Numbered from the stretch's first letter, positions 7,947-15,732 are shown. The stretch is 19,110 nucleotides of DNA from Eubacterium sp. (GCA_017475785.1 JAFVEX010000211.1:1-19110); one strand, 5' to 3'. Notes: generated by a model from the letters alone, not told the origin. Numbers and translations are program-made.

Positions 7947-9530
7947 TCAGATCTCCATCAAATCACTGTACGCGCGCAGCGCGCCGTCCGTTTCATGCGC
8001 CAGCACACGCTTCGCGAGCAGCTTGCCGAGCTGCACACCTTCCTGGTCAAAGCTGTTCACGTTCCACACGAAGCCCTGGAACATCACTTTATTCTCATAA
8101 TGCGCGAGCAGCGCGCCGAGCGATTCCGGATTCAGCTGCTTTCCGATAATCAGGCTGGACGGACGGCCGCCGGCAAAATATTTGTTCGGATCTTCATCAT
8201 CCTTGCCGCAGGCAAATGCCATGATCTGGGCAATGACATTCGCGCAGAGCTTCTGCTGGCTGGTGCTGCCCTGAATGTCCACATCCATGCCCGCCTGGTT
8301 CTCCTTAAATCCGACGAACTGCAGCGGCACGATGTTGGTTCCCTGGTGCAGAAGCTGGTAGAACGAATGCTGGCCGTTCGTGCCAGGCTCACCAAACAGC
8401 ACCGGACCAGTCACATAATTCACCGGCTCGCCGAAGCGGTTGACCGATTTTCCGTTGGACTCCATATCCAGCTGCTGAAGATGTGCCGGAAAACGCGCCA
8501 GCGCCTGCGAATACGGCAAAACCGCGGTGCAGAGATATCCGAGCACATTCCGCTCATAAACGCCGATCAGCGCGTCCAGCAGCGCCGCGTTTTTCCGGAT
8601 GTCCGGCTCTTTCGCCAGCGCGTCCGCCTCGGCCGCGCCATCCAGGAACCGCGCGTAGACGTCCGGGCCGAATGCCAGCGAAAGCACGACCGCGCCGACA
8701 CAGGATGAAGATGAATACCGGCCGCCGATGTAATCGTCCATAAAGAACGCTGCCCTGTAATCGCTGCTCGAAGCCAGCGGAGAAGTCTCACTCGTCACGG
8801 CGATCATGTGCATCGAAGGATCGACGCCGGCATTTTTCAGCGCGTCGCGCACAAACGCTTCATTGGTCAGCGTTTCGAGTGTCGTGCCGGATTTCGAAAC
8901 CACGATAAACAGCGCGTGCGGAATATCGACGCTTTTCAGAACTGCCGCCGCGTCATCCGGATCAACATTGCTGATAAATCTGGCCTGCATCGGCAGACAG
9001 TTGTTCTGCTTCGCCCAGTTCTCCAGCGCGATGTATATCGCCCGCGGGCCGAGGTCGCTGCCGCCGATTCCGATCTGCACGACCGTCGTAAACTTCTCTC
9101 CCGCCGCGTTCGTGATCTCGCCGGCATGAACTGCATTCGCAAAGTCCGCGGCCTTCTTCTGCTGCGACACGTAAAACTCGCGCTTATTGACGCCATCCGC
9201 GATGACATCGTCACCCAGCTGGCCGCGGCAGAGCTGATGCAGCACCAGGCGCTTCTCGCCGGTATTGATCATCTCACCATTGTAGAGCGCCGCATATTTA
9301 TCCGTGAGCTGCGCCTCTTCCGCCAGCTCCGCGAGGACATCCAGCACCTCATCATCAACTGCCTTCGCGGCATAATTGTACTGCAGGCCGCCCGCCATCG
9401 GAGCAGAATACTTTGCCACGCGCTCCGCGCCCTTTTCTCCCGCCATCGCCTCGGCGATATTGACCTTGCCCTTCAGCGCAAGCAGTTTATCGTACACAGA
9501 CAGTGTATCCAGATTTTTCCAGCTGACCAT
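7947..9530 (-). CDS. pgi: Glucose-6-phosphate isomerase, long (E. coli-like) form
   Basis: A 527-residue enzyme interconverting glucose 6-phosphate and fructose 6-phosphate in the cytoplasm. GIGGSDLG lies at 154-161, the phosphate-binding SKSGTT at 212-217, ESNGKS at 357-362, GEPGTNGQH with Glu381 and His388, and NSFDQEGVQLGK with Lys503, so all catalytic residues are present. Its length and the GEPGTNGQHSFYQLLHQG region resemble the long proteobacterial or eukaryotic form more than the roughly 450-residue form common in Bacilli. The ATG at 9528-9530 is chosen because AGGAGG lies ten bases upstream; the frame stays open for another 37 codons but that part does not look like the family. It has its own promoter at 9686-9715. 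No convincing terminator follows before the beta-helix gene 133 bases downstream. Confidence 0.96.
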   Translation of the reverse strand: MVSWKNLDTLSVYDKLLALKGKVNIAEAMAGEKGAERVAKYSAPMAGGLQYNYAAKAVDDEVLDVLAELAEEAQLTDKYAALYNGEMINTGEKRLVLHQLCRGQLGDDVIADGVNKREFYVSQQKKAADFANAVHAGEITNAAGEKFTTVVQIGIGGSDLGPRAIYIALENWAKQNNCLPMQARFISNVDPDDAAAVLKSVDIPHALFIVVSKSGTTLETLTNEAFVRDALKNAGVDPSMHMIAVTSETSPLASSSDYRAAFFMDDYIGGRYSSSSCVGAVVLSLAFGPDVYARFLDGAAEADALAKEPDIRKNAALLDALIGVYERNVLGYLCTAVLPYSQALARFPAHLQQLDMESNGKSVNRFGEPVNYVTGPVLFGEPGTNGQHSFYQLLHQGTNIVPLQFVGFKENQAGMDVDIQGSTSQQKLCANVIAQIMAFACGKDDEDPNKYFAGGRPSSLIIGKQLNPESLGALLAHYENKVMFQGFVWNVNSFDQEGVQLGKLLAKRVLAHETDGALRAYSDLMEI

Positions 9531-9685
9531 ATCCCATTTTCCTCCTTCTGAAACATGCGCGCAATGCACACAACCCTTTTTCATACGCGCGGACGAAATC
9601 AGCTGCCGGCCGAAAACGTCTGCCGCGGTATTTGCAGCCAAACCAAACGTCTGCCCCCGGCAGGCATTAAGGTTAACTGATTTAA

Positions 9686-9715
9686 ATTATACTGCATTAT
9701 TCAGTACTTTGTCCA
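9686..9715 (-). promoter_or_regulatory. Promoter of pgi
   Basis: On the minus strand TGGACA (9710-9715) and a perfect TATAAT (9686-9691) are 18 bases apart. Transcription would start near 9680, giving a leader of about 150 bases in which no known riboswitch was recognised. The 395-base gap 9531-9925 holds this promoter and the divergent one for the Ig-like gene; nothing else was seen in it. Confidence 0.6.
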
Positions 9716-9757
9716 CATTCCTGCGTGAATCAGCCGTCCGGTCAGAAAGATTTTTAA

Positions 9758-9786
9758 TTGTCAGAATGTACCCGTTTTGATACAAG
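9758..9786 (+). promoter_or_regulatory. Possible promoter of the Ig-like protein gene
   Basis: TTGTCA (9758-9763) and TACAAG (9781-9786) are 17 bases apart, in front of a leader of about 130 bases. The -35 box matches at five positions but the -10 box is only fair. Confidence 0.4.
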
Positions 9787-9925
9787 GAAAGCAACTAAAC
9801 ATACGAGACAGAACGCGCAGCTGACGATCAGCCAAAATCTTTCATTCTGGAACAGGCAGCCCGCCCGGCGCCAGAAGAGAAAAAAGGACTCACTCGTTCC
9901 GGAATGCCAGTGAAAGGAGCAAAAC

Positions 9926-11263
9926 ATGGGTAAATCTGAAACCACCCAGGTGCGCCATCGCATCCCGATGCGCAGGAAACTGCAGATGCTCTGCGTCCTG
10001 TTTCTTGCCATTATCCTGCTGATGCCCGCATCCCGGGTCAGCGCAGCATCAAAAATCGGCCTGTCCGCAAAAACTGCAAAAATCACGGCCGGTAAGACAA
10101 AACAGCTCGCACTCAAAAAAGGCACCAAAAAAATCACAAAAGGGATCAAGTGGAAAACCAGCGACAAAACCATCGTTGGCGTGACCCAGAAGGGCAAGAT
10201 CAAAGGAAAATCCATCGGCAAAGCGAAAATCACAGCCGTCTACAAAAACAAGCGCTACGTCTGCAAGGTCACAGTCAAAGCACCAAACTACAAGATTTCC
10301 GCAAAGAAAAAAACACTGACCGCCGGCAAGACCTTCCAGCTGAACCTGATGAACGGAACGAAGAAAGTCACAACCGGCATCACCTGGCAGTCCGACAAGA
10401 AATCCGTCGCAACAGTCAGCAAAAAGGGCAAAGTCACCGCAAAGAAGGCCGGAACCGCGACCATCACGGCAACGAACTACGGAAAAGTCTATTCCTGCAA
10501 GATCACGGTTAAGGCAGCGGCAGCATCATCCGAAACCGGAACGACAACCACGACACCTGCGTCCACGTTCGATTTCGCAAAAGACTGCAAGATCACGACT
10601 GGCTCCACAACTATATATGTTGAGTTTAAAATTAATGAAGCGAGTGTTACAGCTGCGGAGCTTCAGGAACTTGGTTATGATGTTAGTGGCGGTGTAGCAT
10701 CAAAGGAAACAGTTTGCGAGACAGCAACATATACATTCACAAAACTGCCGACAACCTACAAAGATATTGAAAAGATACCTTTGAATACAAAATTTGCACC
10801 CGTTGCGGCAGAAATTGTAACCCTTCCACTATTTGAGTATATGAGCGTAGCAGATGGAATGTACTCGCATCCAATCTTTGATACAATGGATTATCTGAAC
10901 GGTGAGGTCTTAAGCATCAGTAATGGTGCTAAATCAGATATCTACCTATCGATGCGAGACACACTAACATACGGTAAATATGCTTACTTCAAGGGTGCAA
11001 CACCTGCCAATGCATATACTCCGACGAAACCGTATACTTTTACCCTGATAGAAGGTCCATACGAAGTTCCTGCGAAAACTAGCTGGCCCGGAAGTCCAAA
11101 CGGTGCGCCGAAGCGTAGTATGATCCTCATTTCCTTTGGAGGGGACGATGAGCAAAGATATGTTGATACATATCATTCCAGCGATGGAAACTGGTACATC
11201 TTCGATAAATCCTGGCAGCATCTGATCGCCAGCATGAAGGACGTCAGCACCTCCACCTGGTAA
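9926..11263 (+). CDS. Secreted protein with two bacterial Ig-like (BIG2) domains and an AT-richer unknown C-terminal domain
   Basis: A 445-residue exported protein. The basic N-terminus and hydrophobic segment at about 20-35 end in SRVSA, giving likely cleavage after residue 40. Two very Lys-rich BIG2-type domains follow at about 43-118 and 121-196, each with the pattern L-TAGKT-x-QL...W-x-S...V-x-x-KGK-x...G-x-A-x-ITA...C-K-x-TVKA. A Ser/Thr linker (200-213) leads to a unique domain at 220-445 that I do not recognise. No sortase signal, lipobox or C-terminal membrane segment is present, so the Lys-rich repeats may hold the protein to anionic wall polymers. AAAGGAG lies 7 bases before the ATG. 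Codons from about 10600 to 11170 are much AT-richer than the rest. It stands alone, with a terminator about 100 bases downstream. Confidence 0.88.
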   Translation: MGKSETTQVRHRIPMRRKLQMLCVLFLAIILLMPASRVSAASKIGLSAKTAKITAGKTKQLALKKGTKKITKGIKWKTSDKTIVGVTQKGKIKGKSIGKAKITAVYKNKRYVCKVTVKAPNYKISAKKKTLTAGKTFQLNLMNGTKKVTTGITWQSDKKSVATVSKKGKVTAKKAGTATITATNYGKVYSCKITVKAAAASSETGTTTTTPASTFDFAKDCKITTGSTTIYVEFKINEASVTAAELQELGYDVSGGVASKETVCETATYTFTKLPTTYKDIEKIPLNTKFAPVAAEIVTLPLFEYMSVADGMYSHPIFDTMDYLNGEVLSISNGAKSDIYLSMRDTLTYGKYAYFKGATPANAYTPTKPYTFTLIEGPYEVPAKTSWPGSPNGAPKRSMILISFGGDDEQRYVDTYHSSDGNWYIFDKSWQHLIASMKDVSTSTW

Positions 11264-11363
11264 AGTTTAAGGATATATCCTTTATCCGGACTGCTTCAGA
11301 ACAACCTAAACCATTGCTTGCTTTGCGAAGCGGCAGTCAATGTGATATTGGGATCAATTTGAG

Positions 11364-11403
11364 AGCCCTGGCGGCCAGACGGTCGCCAGGGCTTCTTGTT
11401 TTT
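11364..11403 (+). terminator. Terminator after the Ig-like protein gene
   Basis: A perfect 10-bp GC-rich stem, AGCCCTGGCG (11364-11373) with CGCCAGGGCT (11384-11393), has a 10-base loop and is followed by TCTTGTTTTT. It sits 100 bases past the stop codon at 11263. Confidence 0.8.
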
Positions 11404-11522
11404 CAGGAATTTATACTTCTGATCAGGCTGCGTTCTGCCTCTGGTCATAATATTCTAATTGTAATGTCTTTTCCAAAACATCTGTCTCAGGTATCACATC
11501 TACTCTAATTACTTACCGCCAA

Positions 11523-11539
11523 AAATCAATACTTGATTT
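11523..11539. repeat. Perfect inverted repeat, possible operator upstream of the Rpn gene
   Basis: AAATCAA and TTGATTT flank a three-base spacer TAC. The site lies 12 bases before the -35 box of the predicted Rpn promoter and about 200 bases before the gene. A regulator is not known; the nearby HTH protein is one candidate. Confidence 0.4.
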
Positions 11540-11550
11540 GACAAAACCTC

Positions 11551-11579
11551 TTGCGCTCCATTTCGAATTATGTTACTAT
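11551..11579 (+). promoter_or_regulatory. Possible promoter of the Rpn-family gene
   Basis: TTGCGC (11551-11556) and TACTAT (11574-11579) are 17 bases apart. A perfect TTGACA at 11538-11543 has no good -10 box at the proper distance. The leader would be about 150 bases. Confidence 0.3.
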
Positions 11580-11737
11580 CATTACGTAAAGCAAGTCTTC
11601 TATATTGATCTTAGCAGTCCTCACTGCTTCATCCGTGGAATTCTCCACAAAGAACCCTTGCTGACATATCTTTTTCATCCAGCAGGGAGTTCCATTTTTC
11701 ATCTGGCTTCCCTGCGCACACACAAGGAGGGAACTAC

Positions 11738-12547
11738 ATGATGAAAAAAAGCTATGATGATCTGACGTTTGCTGATGACTTCATGTTTTGCAAAGTGCTT
11801 CAGGCACACCCCGGTCTTTGCAGGGAACTGCTGGAACTTGCAATCGGAAGGCCTGTAGGGGAACTGGTTGAAATCAACAAGCAGCATCCAATTGAAATCA
11901 CCCCGGATGGGCGCGGCGTGCGTTTCGATGTGTATGCGAAGGATACCTCTTCCATCGTTTATGATATTGAAATGCAGACGGTCAGGCGCGATTCCATTAT
12001 GAAGCGGAGCCGCTATGCCCAGGGACTAATGGATCTGGATCAGATTGAACGCGGCAGCAGGTTTATGGACTTAAAGCAAAGCTACGTGATCTTCATCTGC
12101 ACCTTCAATCTGTTTCCCGAGGCCGGGCTCCACAAGTATACTTTTGCAAACATCTGCATCGAAAACAGGCAACTGTTTCTTGGCGACGAAGCAGAGAAGA
12201 TTTTTCTTTGCGCCGACGGTTCGGCGCAGGATCTCACGCCCGCGTTAAAAGAATTTTTCGACTATCTGACTACGCACAAGCCAAATGGCTCTTTTACCGG
12301 CAAACTGGAGAATGCAGTCAAACAGGTCAAAACAAACCAACTGTGGAGGAAAGATTACATGACACTGCAGGAAATCATCGATGATGAAAAAGAAGTTGAA
12401 AGAAAACGCGCCGAAGCAGAACGTGAACGCGCTGAAGTGGAACGGAAACGCGCTGAGAATGCGGAAAAACGTGCACTTGCTGCTGAAGAATTGATCCGTG
12501 CCTACCGGGAAAAGTATGGAGATTTATCTCTCCCGGATCAAAATTAA
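11738..12547 (+). CDS. Rpn / PD-(D/E)XK nuclease family transposase-like protein with coiled-coil tail
   Basis: A 269-residue protein of the family annotated as PD-(D/E)XK nuclease family transposase or Rpn recombination-promoting nuclease. The opening DDLTFADDFMFCKVL is typical. The nuclease core shows RFDVYAKD with Asp64 and YDIEMQ with Glu78 and Gln80, in place of the usual ExK lysine, as in many of these proteins; then RSRYAQGLMDL (91-100). Residues 216-257 form a highly charged coiled coil of ERKRAEAERERAEVERKRAE type, encoded by short imperfect repeats. GGAGG lies about 8 bases before tandem ATG codons; the first is used. Genes of this family occur in many copies per genome in Clostridia and need not be active transposons; no terminal inverted repeats were recognised. 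Confidence 0.88.
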   Translation: MMKKSYDDLTFADDFMFCKVLQAHPGLCRELLELAIGRPVGELVEINKQHPIEITPDGRGVRFDVYAKDTSSIVYDIEMQTVRRDSIMKRSRYAQGLMDLDQIERGSRFMDLKQSYVIFICTFNLFPEAGLHKYTFANICIENRQLFLGDEAEKIFLCADGSAQDLTPALKEFFDYLTTHKPNGSFTGKLENAVKQVKTNQLWRKDYMTLQEIIDDEKEVERKRAEAERERAEVERKRAENAEKRALAAEELIRAYREKYGDLSLPDQN

Positions 12548-12563
12548 CCTGTACCGTCTTCAC

Positions 12564-12584
12564 AAACTTCTTCTTTGGAAGTTT
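12564..12584 (+). terminator. Weak terminator-like hairpin after the Rpn gene
   Basis: AAACTTC (12564-12570) pairs with GAAGTTT (12578-12584) around a seven-base loop, 17 bases after the stop. The stem is AT-rich and only TCTG follows its T-run, so any termination would be weak. Confidence 0.25.
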
Positions 12585-12627
12585 TCTGAGTGAAAATGCC
12601 ATTATCATCTGAATATACTTCTTCTTT
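12566..12627 (+). repeat. Direct repeat of 11 bases between the Rpn and HTH genes
   Basis: ACTTCTTCTTT occurs at 12566-12576 and again at 12617-12627, each followed by a purine-rich step and TTTT. The second copy lies just before the HTH gene. It could be a small duplication or a regulator site. Confidence 0.35.
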
Positions 12628-12653
12628 AAAAGGTTTTATTCAGGGATATGCAT

Positions 12654-12908
12654 ATGAAAATCTATTGGTATAACGGGTCGAAAAACCTCATCGGACCGGC
12701 TGTGAAGAAGCTGCGTGTCAGCAGAAAAATGACGCAGGTAGCACTTGCTGAACAAATGCAGCTGCGCGGAGTTGAGATCGGACCCCTCGTGATACTCAGA
12801 ATTGAAAAGGGGCTCCGCTTTGTGACGGACTATGAAGTCCGGGCACTGGCAGATGTCTTCCGGGTGTCACTTGACGACCTGTATCCCGAAAAGCTGGACT
12901 TCTATTAA
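12654..12908 (+). CDS. Small Xre-type helix-turn-helix regulator
   Basis: An 84-residue protein that is almost entirely one HTH_3 domain (about 13-76): IGPAVKKLRVSRKMTQVALAEQM as the first helices, ILRIEKGLRFVTDYEVRALADVFRVSLDDLY as the last. Between the second and third helix the segment QLRGVEIGPLV is slightly longer than in a minimal Xre domain; this variant is common in small stand-alone Firmicute regulators. No effector domain is seen. The ATG at 12654 is preferred over the in-frame ATG at 12648 because CAGGGA ends seven bases before it but sits directly against the other. It lies 106 bases after the Rpn gene on the same strand and may be cotranscribed with it. Its target is unknown. Confidence 0.82.
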   Translation: MKIYWYNGSKNLIGPAVKKLRVSRKMTQVALAEQMQLRGVEIGPLVILRIEKGLRFVTDYEVRALADVFRVSLDDLYPEKLDFY

Positions 12909-12924
12909 AAATCTGCCAAAAACC

Positions 12925-13245
12925 TTATGACGCCTGCGTGAACCGCTCTGCTGCCTCCCAGAAACGCTGCCGGCATTGTTCCTCGTTAACGTCCCCTGTA
13001 TCCCCGGCGCATTTTCCGAAAAGGGCTCTGCAATCATCGCATCTGACCGCAGCTGCCGGTTTTTCCATCCAATAATTCGGCACAGATCCAATATCTATGC
13101 ACATTTCATAGAGGATGTCGTCAGGCATTGCGATGATCTGACTGCAAAGATCTGCACGAATGCACGAAGCACCTGCATTTCCCGTGCTCTCTTTCAGCTT
13201 TCTGTACAGATATGCATACCAGTCTGTTCTGCTGCTCTCACTCAT
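12925..13245 (-). CDS. Hypothetical cysteine-rich small protein
   Basis: A 106-residue protein that I do not recognise. Seven cysteines (28, 34, 49, 69, 72, 79, 91) include CDDC at 69-72, which suggests a metal site or disulfides. No signal peptide or membrane segment is seen, so it should be cytoplasmic, and a zinc or iron-sulfur site is more likely than disulfides. It has several Trp/Tyr residues at the start (DWYAYLYRKL) and a helical end. The reading is supported by a GGAG site eight bases before the ATG and a possible -10 box TACAAT (13265-13270, minus strand). It is convergent with the HTH gene, with 16 bases between their stops. Codon use resembles its neighbours. Confidence 0.6.
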   Translation of the reverse strand: MSESSRTDWYAYLYRKLKESTGNAGASCIRADLCSQIIAMPDDILYEMCIDIGSVPNYWMEKPAAAVRCDDCRALFGKCAGDTGDVNEEQCRQRFWEAAERFTQAS

Positions 13246-13277
13246 GATCGATTCTCCAGATATAATTGTATGATATG

Positions 13278-13321
13278 CTCGCTAAAACTGCGAGTTCTGA
13301 ACGAGGGACTTTTGGCGTCCC
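13278..13321. repeat. Two adjacent hairpins of the same geometry
   Basis: CTCGC/GCGAG (13278-13282 with 13290-13294) and GGGAC/GTCCC (13305-13309 with 13317-13321) each have a 5-bp stem and a 7-base loop, and are 10 bases apart. They lie upstream of the cysteine-rich gene and downstream of the Sir2 gene on the minus strand. No T-run follows, so they do not look like terminators. The rest of the 190-base gap 13246-13435 shows nothing clear. Confidence 0.35.
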
Positions 13322-13435
13322 AATCATCGTATTGTTTGCATTAATACCCAGTATACAACAACGCGGGCCGGTACTCCACTGGTCTGTCAGTTCAAAATTC
13401 ACGCCAAAATCCGCTCTTAAAACCAGCGTTTCGAA

Positions 13436-14233
13436 TTACACACCAAGCTGCCCCAGCATTTTCCCGATGCTGTCACGGAAGACAAGTTCTGCCTTCCCGG
13501 TGAGCCGGGTTTTCCCCTTGTTGATAATAATCAGATGATCCCCGTGAAATTTGTGCGCAAGCTGCGCGGCTGATCCCACCTCCAGGGAGGTGCCGCCGAT
13601 GATCAGGCAGTCTGCCCGGTTGACCAGATCCAGCGCATTCTCATATGCGGGGGACGGCAGCATTTCTCCGTAGAGTGTGACGTCCGGCCGCACCATTTCT
13701 CCGCATTCTTCACACTTCGGTATGGGATCGGGGCTGTCAAAGATGTAATCCGGACCATATTCTTTTCTGCAGAAGACGCAATAATTCCGCAGGGTTGTTC
13801 CGTGGATTTCCTGAACGTTCTTGCTGCCTGCCTTCTGATGAAGCCCGTCAATATTCTGCGTCACAATTCCTTCGAGCAGGCCTGCGGCTTCCATGCGCGC
13901 GAGTACCTTGTGCGCGTCGTTCGGCTCGACATTTCTGGCGTCAAGATGCTCACGGTAATAAGAGAAGAAAATCTTTTTATTGTTCCGCAGACAGTCGTTG
14001 CTCAGAAGATATTCCGGCTGGTAACCGCGGTATTTTTGCTCCTTCTTTCTGTACAGGCCATTCTTACTGCGGAAATCAGGAATGCCGCTCTCGGTAGACA
14101 CACCGGCGCCGCCCAGGAAAACTGTGCACGCAGAATCATCCAGAATTTCCCGGAATGCCTCTATTTTCTGCCCATCGGTCAGGCGGTTGTAAAAGTTATG
14201 CTTTTCTTTTTCTGATCGGAATATTCTTTTCAT
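13436..14233 (-). CDS. cobB: Sir2-family NAD-dependent protein deacylase
   Basis: A 265-residue, zinc-containing, canonical sirtuin that removes acyl groups from lysines, using NAD+ and releasing nicotinamide and O-acyl-ADP-ribose. The NAD site GAGVSTESGIPDFRS lies at 42-56, TQNIDGLHQKAG at 125-136, the catalytic His144 in EIHG, the zinc ligands Cys152/Cys155 and Cys174/Cys177, and GTSLEV at 214-219. All key residues are present, and there is no extra domain of the kind seen in antiphage Sir2 proteins, so a metabolic protein-deacylase role is more likely than defence. The ATG begins one base after the stop of the NhaC-type gene (ATGTGATATG), without a strong ribosome binding site, so translation is probably coupled to the antiporter. 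Confidence 0.95.
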   Translation of the reverse strand: MKRIFRSEKEKHNFYNRLTDGQKIEAFREILDDSACTVFLGGAGVSTESGIPDFRSKNGLYRKKEQKYRGYQPEYLLSNDCLRNNKKIFFSYYREHLDARNVEPNDAHKVLARMEAAGLLEGIVTQNIDGLHQKAGSKNVQEIHGTTLRNYCVFCRKEYGPDYIFDSPDPIPKCEECGEMVRPDVTLYGEMLPSPAYENALDLVNRADCLIIGGTSLEVGSAAQLAHKFHGDHLIIINKGKTRLTGKAELVFRDSIGKMLGQLGV

Positions 14234-14234
14234 A

Positions 14235-15653
14235 TCACATAATGTTTCCGAAAATCAGATACATCACCACTGACAGTCCTGCCGCGATCATCACATAAGG
14301 CACCTGCGTGATCGCGTGCTCCATGTTGTCGATTCCGGCAGCGCTCGATGATAGTATCGTCGCGTCCGTATAAAAGCACGCGTGGCTCCCAAATGCGCCG
14401 CCCGAGATAATTGCCGCCATGGTCAGGACAGCATTTCCTCCAATCGCCGCGCACATCGGAATCAGTATCGGGATGACGACCGCGCTCATGCCCCAGTTGG
14501 AGCCCGTCACAAACGCAAGTGCCGCCAGCAGGACAAATGAAACGGCCGGAAACATCGCGGGCGTCAGAAACGGCTTCGCCAGATCAATCAGATACTCTGT
14601 CAGATGCAGCTCCCCGCAGATATGTGCCAGTGAAAACGCCGCCACCAGCATAAAGAAAACCGGCAGCATGTCGCCAAAACCTTTAATCAGATGCTCCGAA
14701 AACTGCTCCAGGGTCATCCGCTTCGCCGGAATATACATAACAACGCACAGCGCGAGGGTCAGAATGACAGCCAGGAGCAAATCACTGGTTCCGACCGCAA
14801 CGCCGACCAGCAGAATGATCGGAATCAGAAAATCGCGGAGTCTGCCGTCCTTCGGAAGAGACACAGGCACATCAGGATTTCCCGTTTTCCGCTCGGCGTC
14901 ACCGATTTCACGGACGCCGGGAACATGCTCCGGCAGGTTGTATTTCGCGCTGGCTTCGCTGTAGACAGCTCCTGTCTTTTCCACACGCATGAATGCCTTC
15001 TTCATGGCGCCGAGCTTCGGAAATTTCCCAAGGGTAAACAGGCAGACAATCGCCAGCGCAAAGAACGGATAAAAACAGTACGGGATCGCGTGCACATAGG
15101 CATCCATCCCGCTGCTGAACCGCGTATTGATCAGGCTGTGCTGGTAAAACAGACCGGCGAAAAAGACCGCCCAGGTCGAAAACGGCAGCAGCACGCAAAC
15201 CGGCGCGCCCGTCGAATCCAGCACAAAGGCAAGCGATTCACGCGGCAGCTTCCTGCGGTCATACAGATCCTTCATGCAGACGCCGACCGTCAGGACATTG
15301 AGATAATCGTCGACAAAGATCAGCAGGCCAAGCAAAAAGGACGCGAACATCGTGCGGTTTTGCGTCGTGCAGACCTTCGACAGAATCCGCGAAAATCCTC
15401 CCGTGCCGCCCGCTGCCTGCAAAACAGCGATCAGGCTCCCGAACAGGCCGCACACCAGCCAGAGCCAGACGTTATCCGGGTCTCCGACAACTTCCTCCAG
15501 AATCCCGATCCACTTGCCCAGAAACGCACCTTTATATAGAACAATACTGCCGGCGATTGAACCCAGAAGTAAAAATTCCATACAGCGTTTCGTGGCGACT
15601 GCGCCAGCTACAACAAACAGAATGATAATTAAAGCAATGAGACCGTCAGGCAT
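14235..15653 (-). CDS. NhaC-type Na+/H+ antiporter family membrane protein
   Basis: A 472-residue membrane protein with about ten or eleven hydrophobic helices in two halves, separated by a hydrophilic loop at about 208-272. Family-type motifs in the two halves are FVDDYLNVLTVG (113-124) and DSTGAPVCVLLPFSTW (146-161), then GSNWGMSAVVIPI (384-396) and FGSHACFYTDATILSSSAAG (421-440). Members exchange Na+ for H+, and some paralogues are amino acid or dicarboxylate antiporters, so the substrate is uncertain. The ATG has AAGGAAA about 8 bases upstream. A small ORF ends 79 bases upstream and the Sir2 gene follows directly, making a three-gene run. The pairing with Sir2 is unusual. Confidence 0.9.
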   Translation of the reverse strand: MPDGLIALIIILFVVAGAVATKRCMEFLLLGSIAGSIVLYKGAFLGKWIGILEEVVGDPDNVWLWLVCGLFGSLIAVLQAAGGTGGFSRILSKVCTTQNRTMFASFLLGLLIFVDDYLNVLTVGVCMKDLYDRRKLPRESLAFVLDSTGAPVCVLLPFSTWAVFFAGLFYQHSLINTRFSSGMDAYVHAIPYCFYPFFALAIVCLFTLGKFPKLGAMKKAFMRVEKTGAVYSEASAKYNLPEHVPGVREIGDAERKTGNPDVPVSLPKDGRLRDFLIPIILLVGVAVGTSDLLLAVILTLALCVVMYIPAKRMTLEQFSEHLIKGFGDMLPVFFMLVAAFSLAHICGELHLTEYLIDLAKPFLTPAMFPAVSFVLLAALAFVTGSNWGMSAVVIPILIPMCAAIGGNAVLTMAAIISGGAFGSHACFYTDATILSSSAAGIDNMEHAITQVPYVMIAAGLSVVMYLIFGNIM

Positions 15654-15732
15654 GCTGCTGTTTCCTTTCTCTCTCTGCCAAATATCTGCCTATATTGAAA
15701 CCATCCAGACAGCTTTCATTCCATCCGGGTTT

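Larger units (their letters stand above)
11264..11737. other. Intergenic stretch of 474 bases between the Ig-like and Rpn genes
   Basis: No convincing gene was found here. It holds a 14-base self-complementary site directly after the Ig-like gene (AAGGATATATCCTT, 11269-11282), a good terminator (11364-11403), a 17-base inverted repeat (11523-11539) and a possible promoter (11551-11579). The two short open frames inside have no ribosome binding site and resemble no known protein. Confidence 0.6.

Noticed and set aside
9754..10233. Hydrophobic minus-strand frame of 159 codons that looks like a membrane protein
   Set aside because: Antisense of Lys-rich codons reads as Phe/Leu and mimics a membrane protein. 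The Ig-like gene on the other strand is clearly the real one.
11538..11741. Short plus-strand frame of 67 codons in front of the Rpn gene
   Set aside because: It starts with TTG without a ribosome binding site, overlaps the Rpn start and resembles no known protein.
11264..13435. Complete mobile element around the Rpn gene
   Set aside because: No terminal inverted repeats, target-site duplication, integrase or attachment site could be seen, so only the family membership is reported.
13436..15653. Sir2 as part of an antiphage defence system
   Set aside because: The protein is a stand-alone zinc sirtuin with all deacylase residues and no STALD, TIR, pAgo or HerA partner nearby. The neighbour is a transporter.
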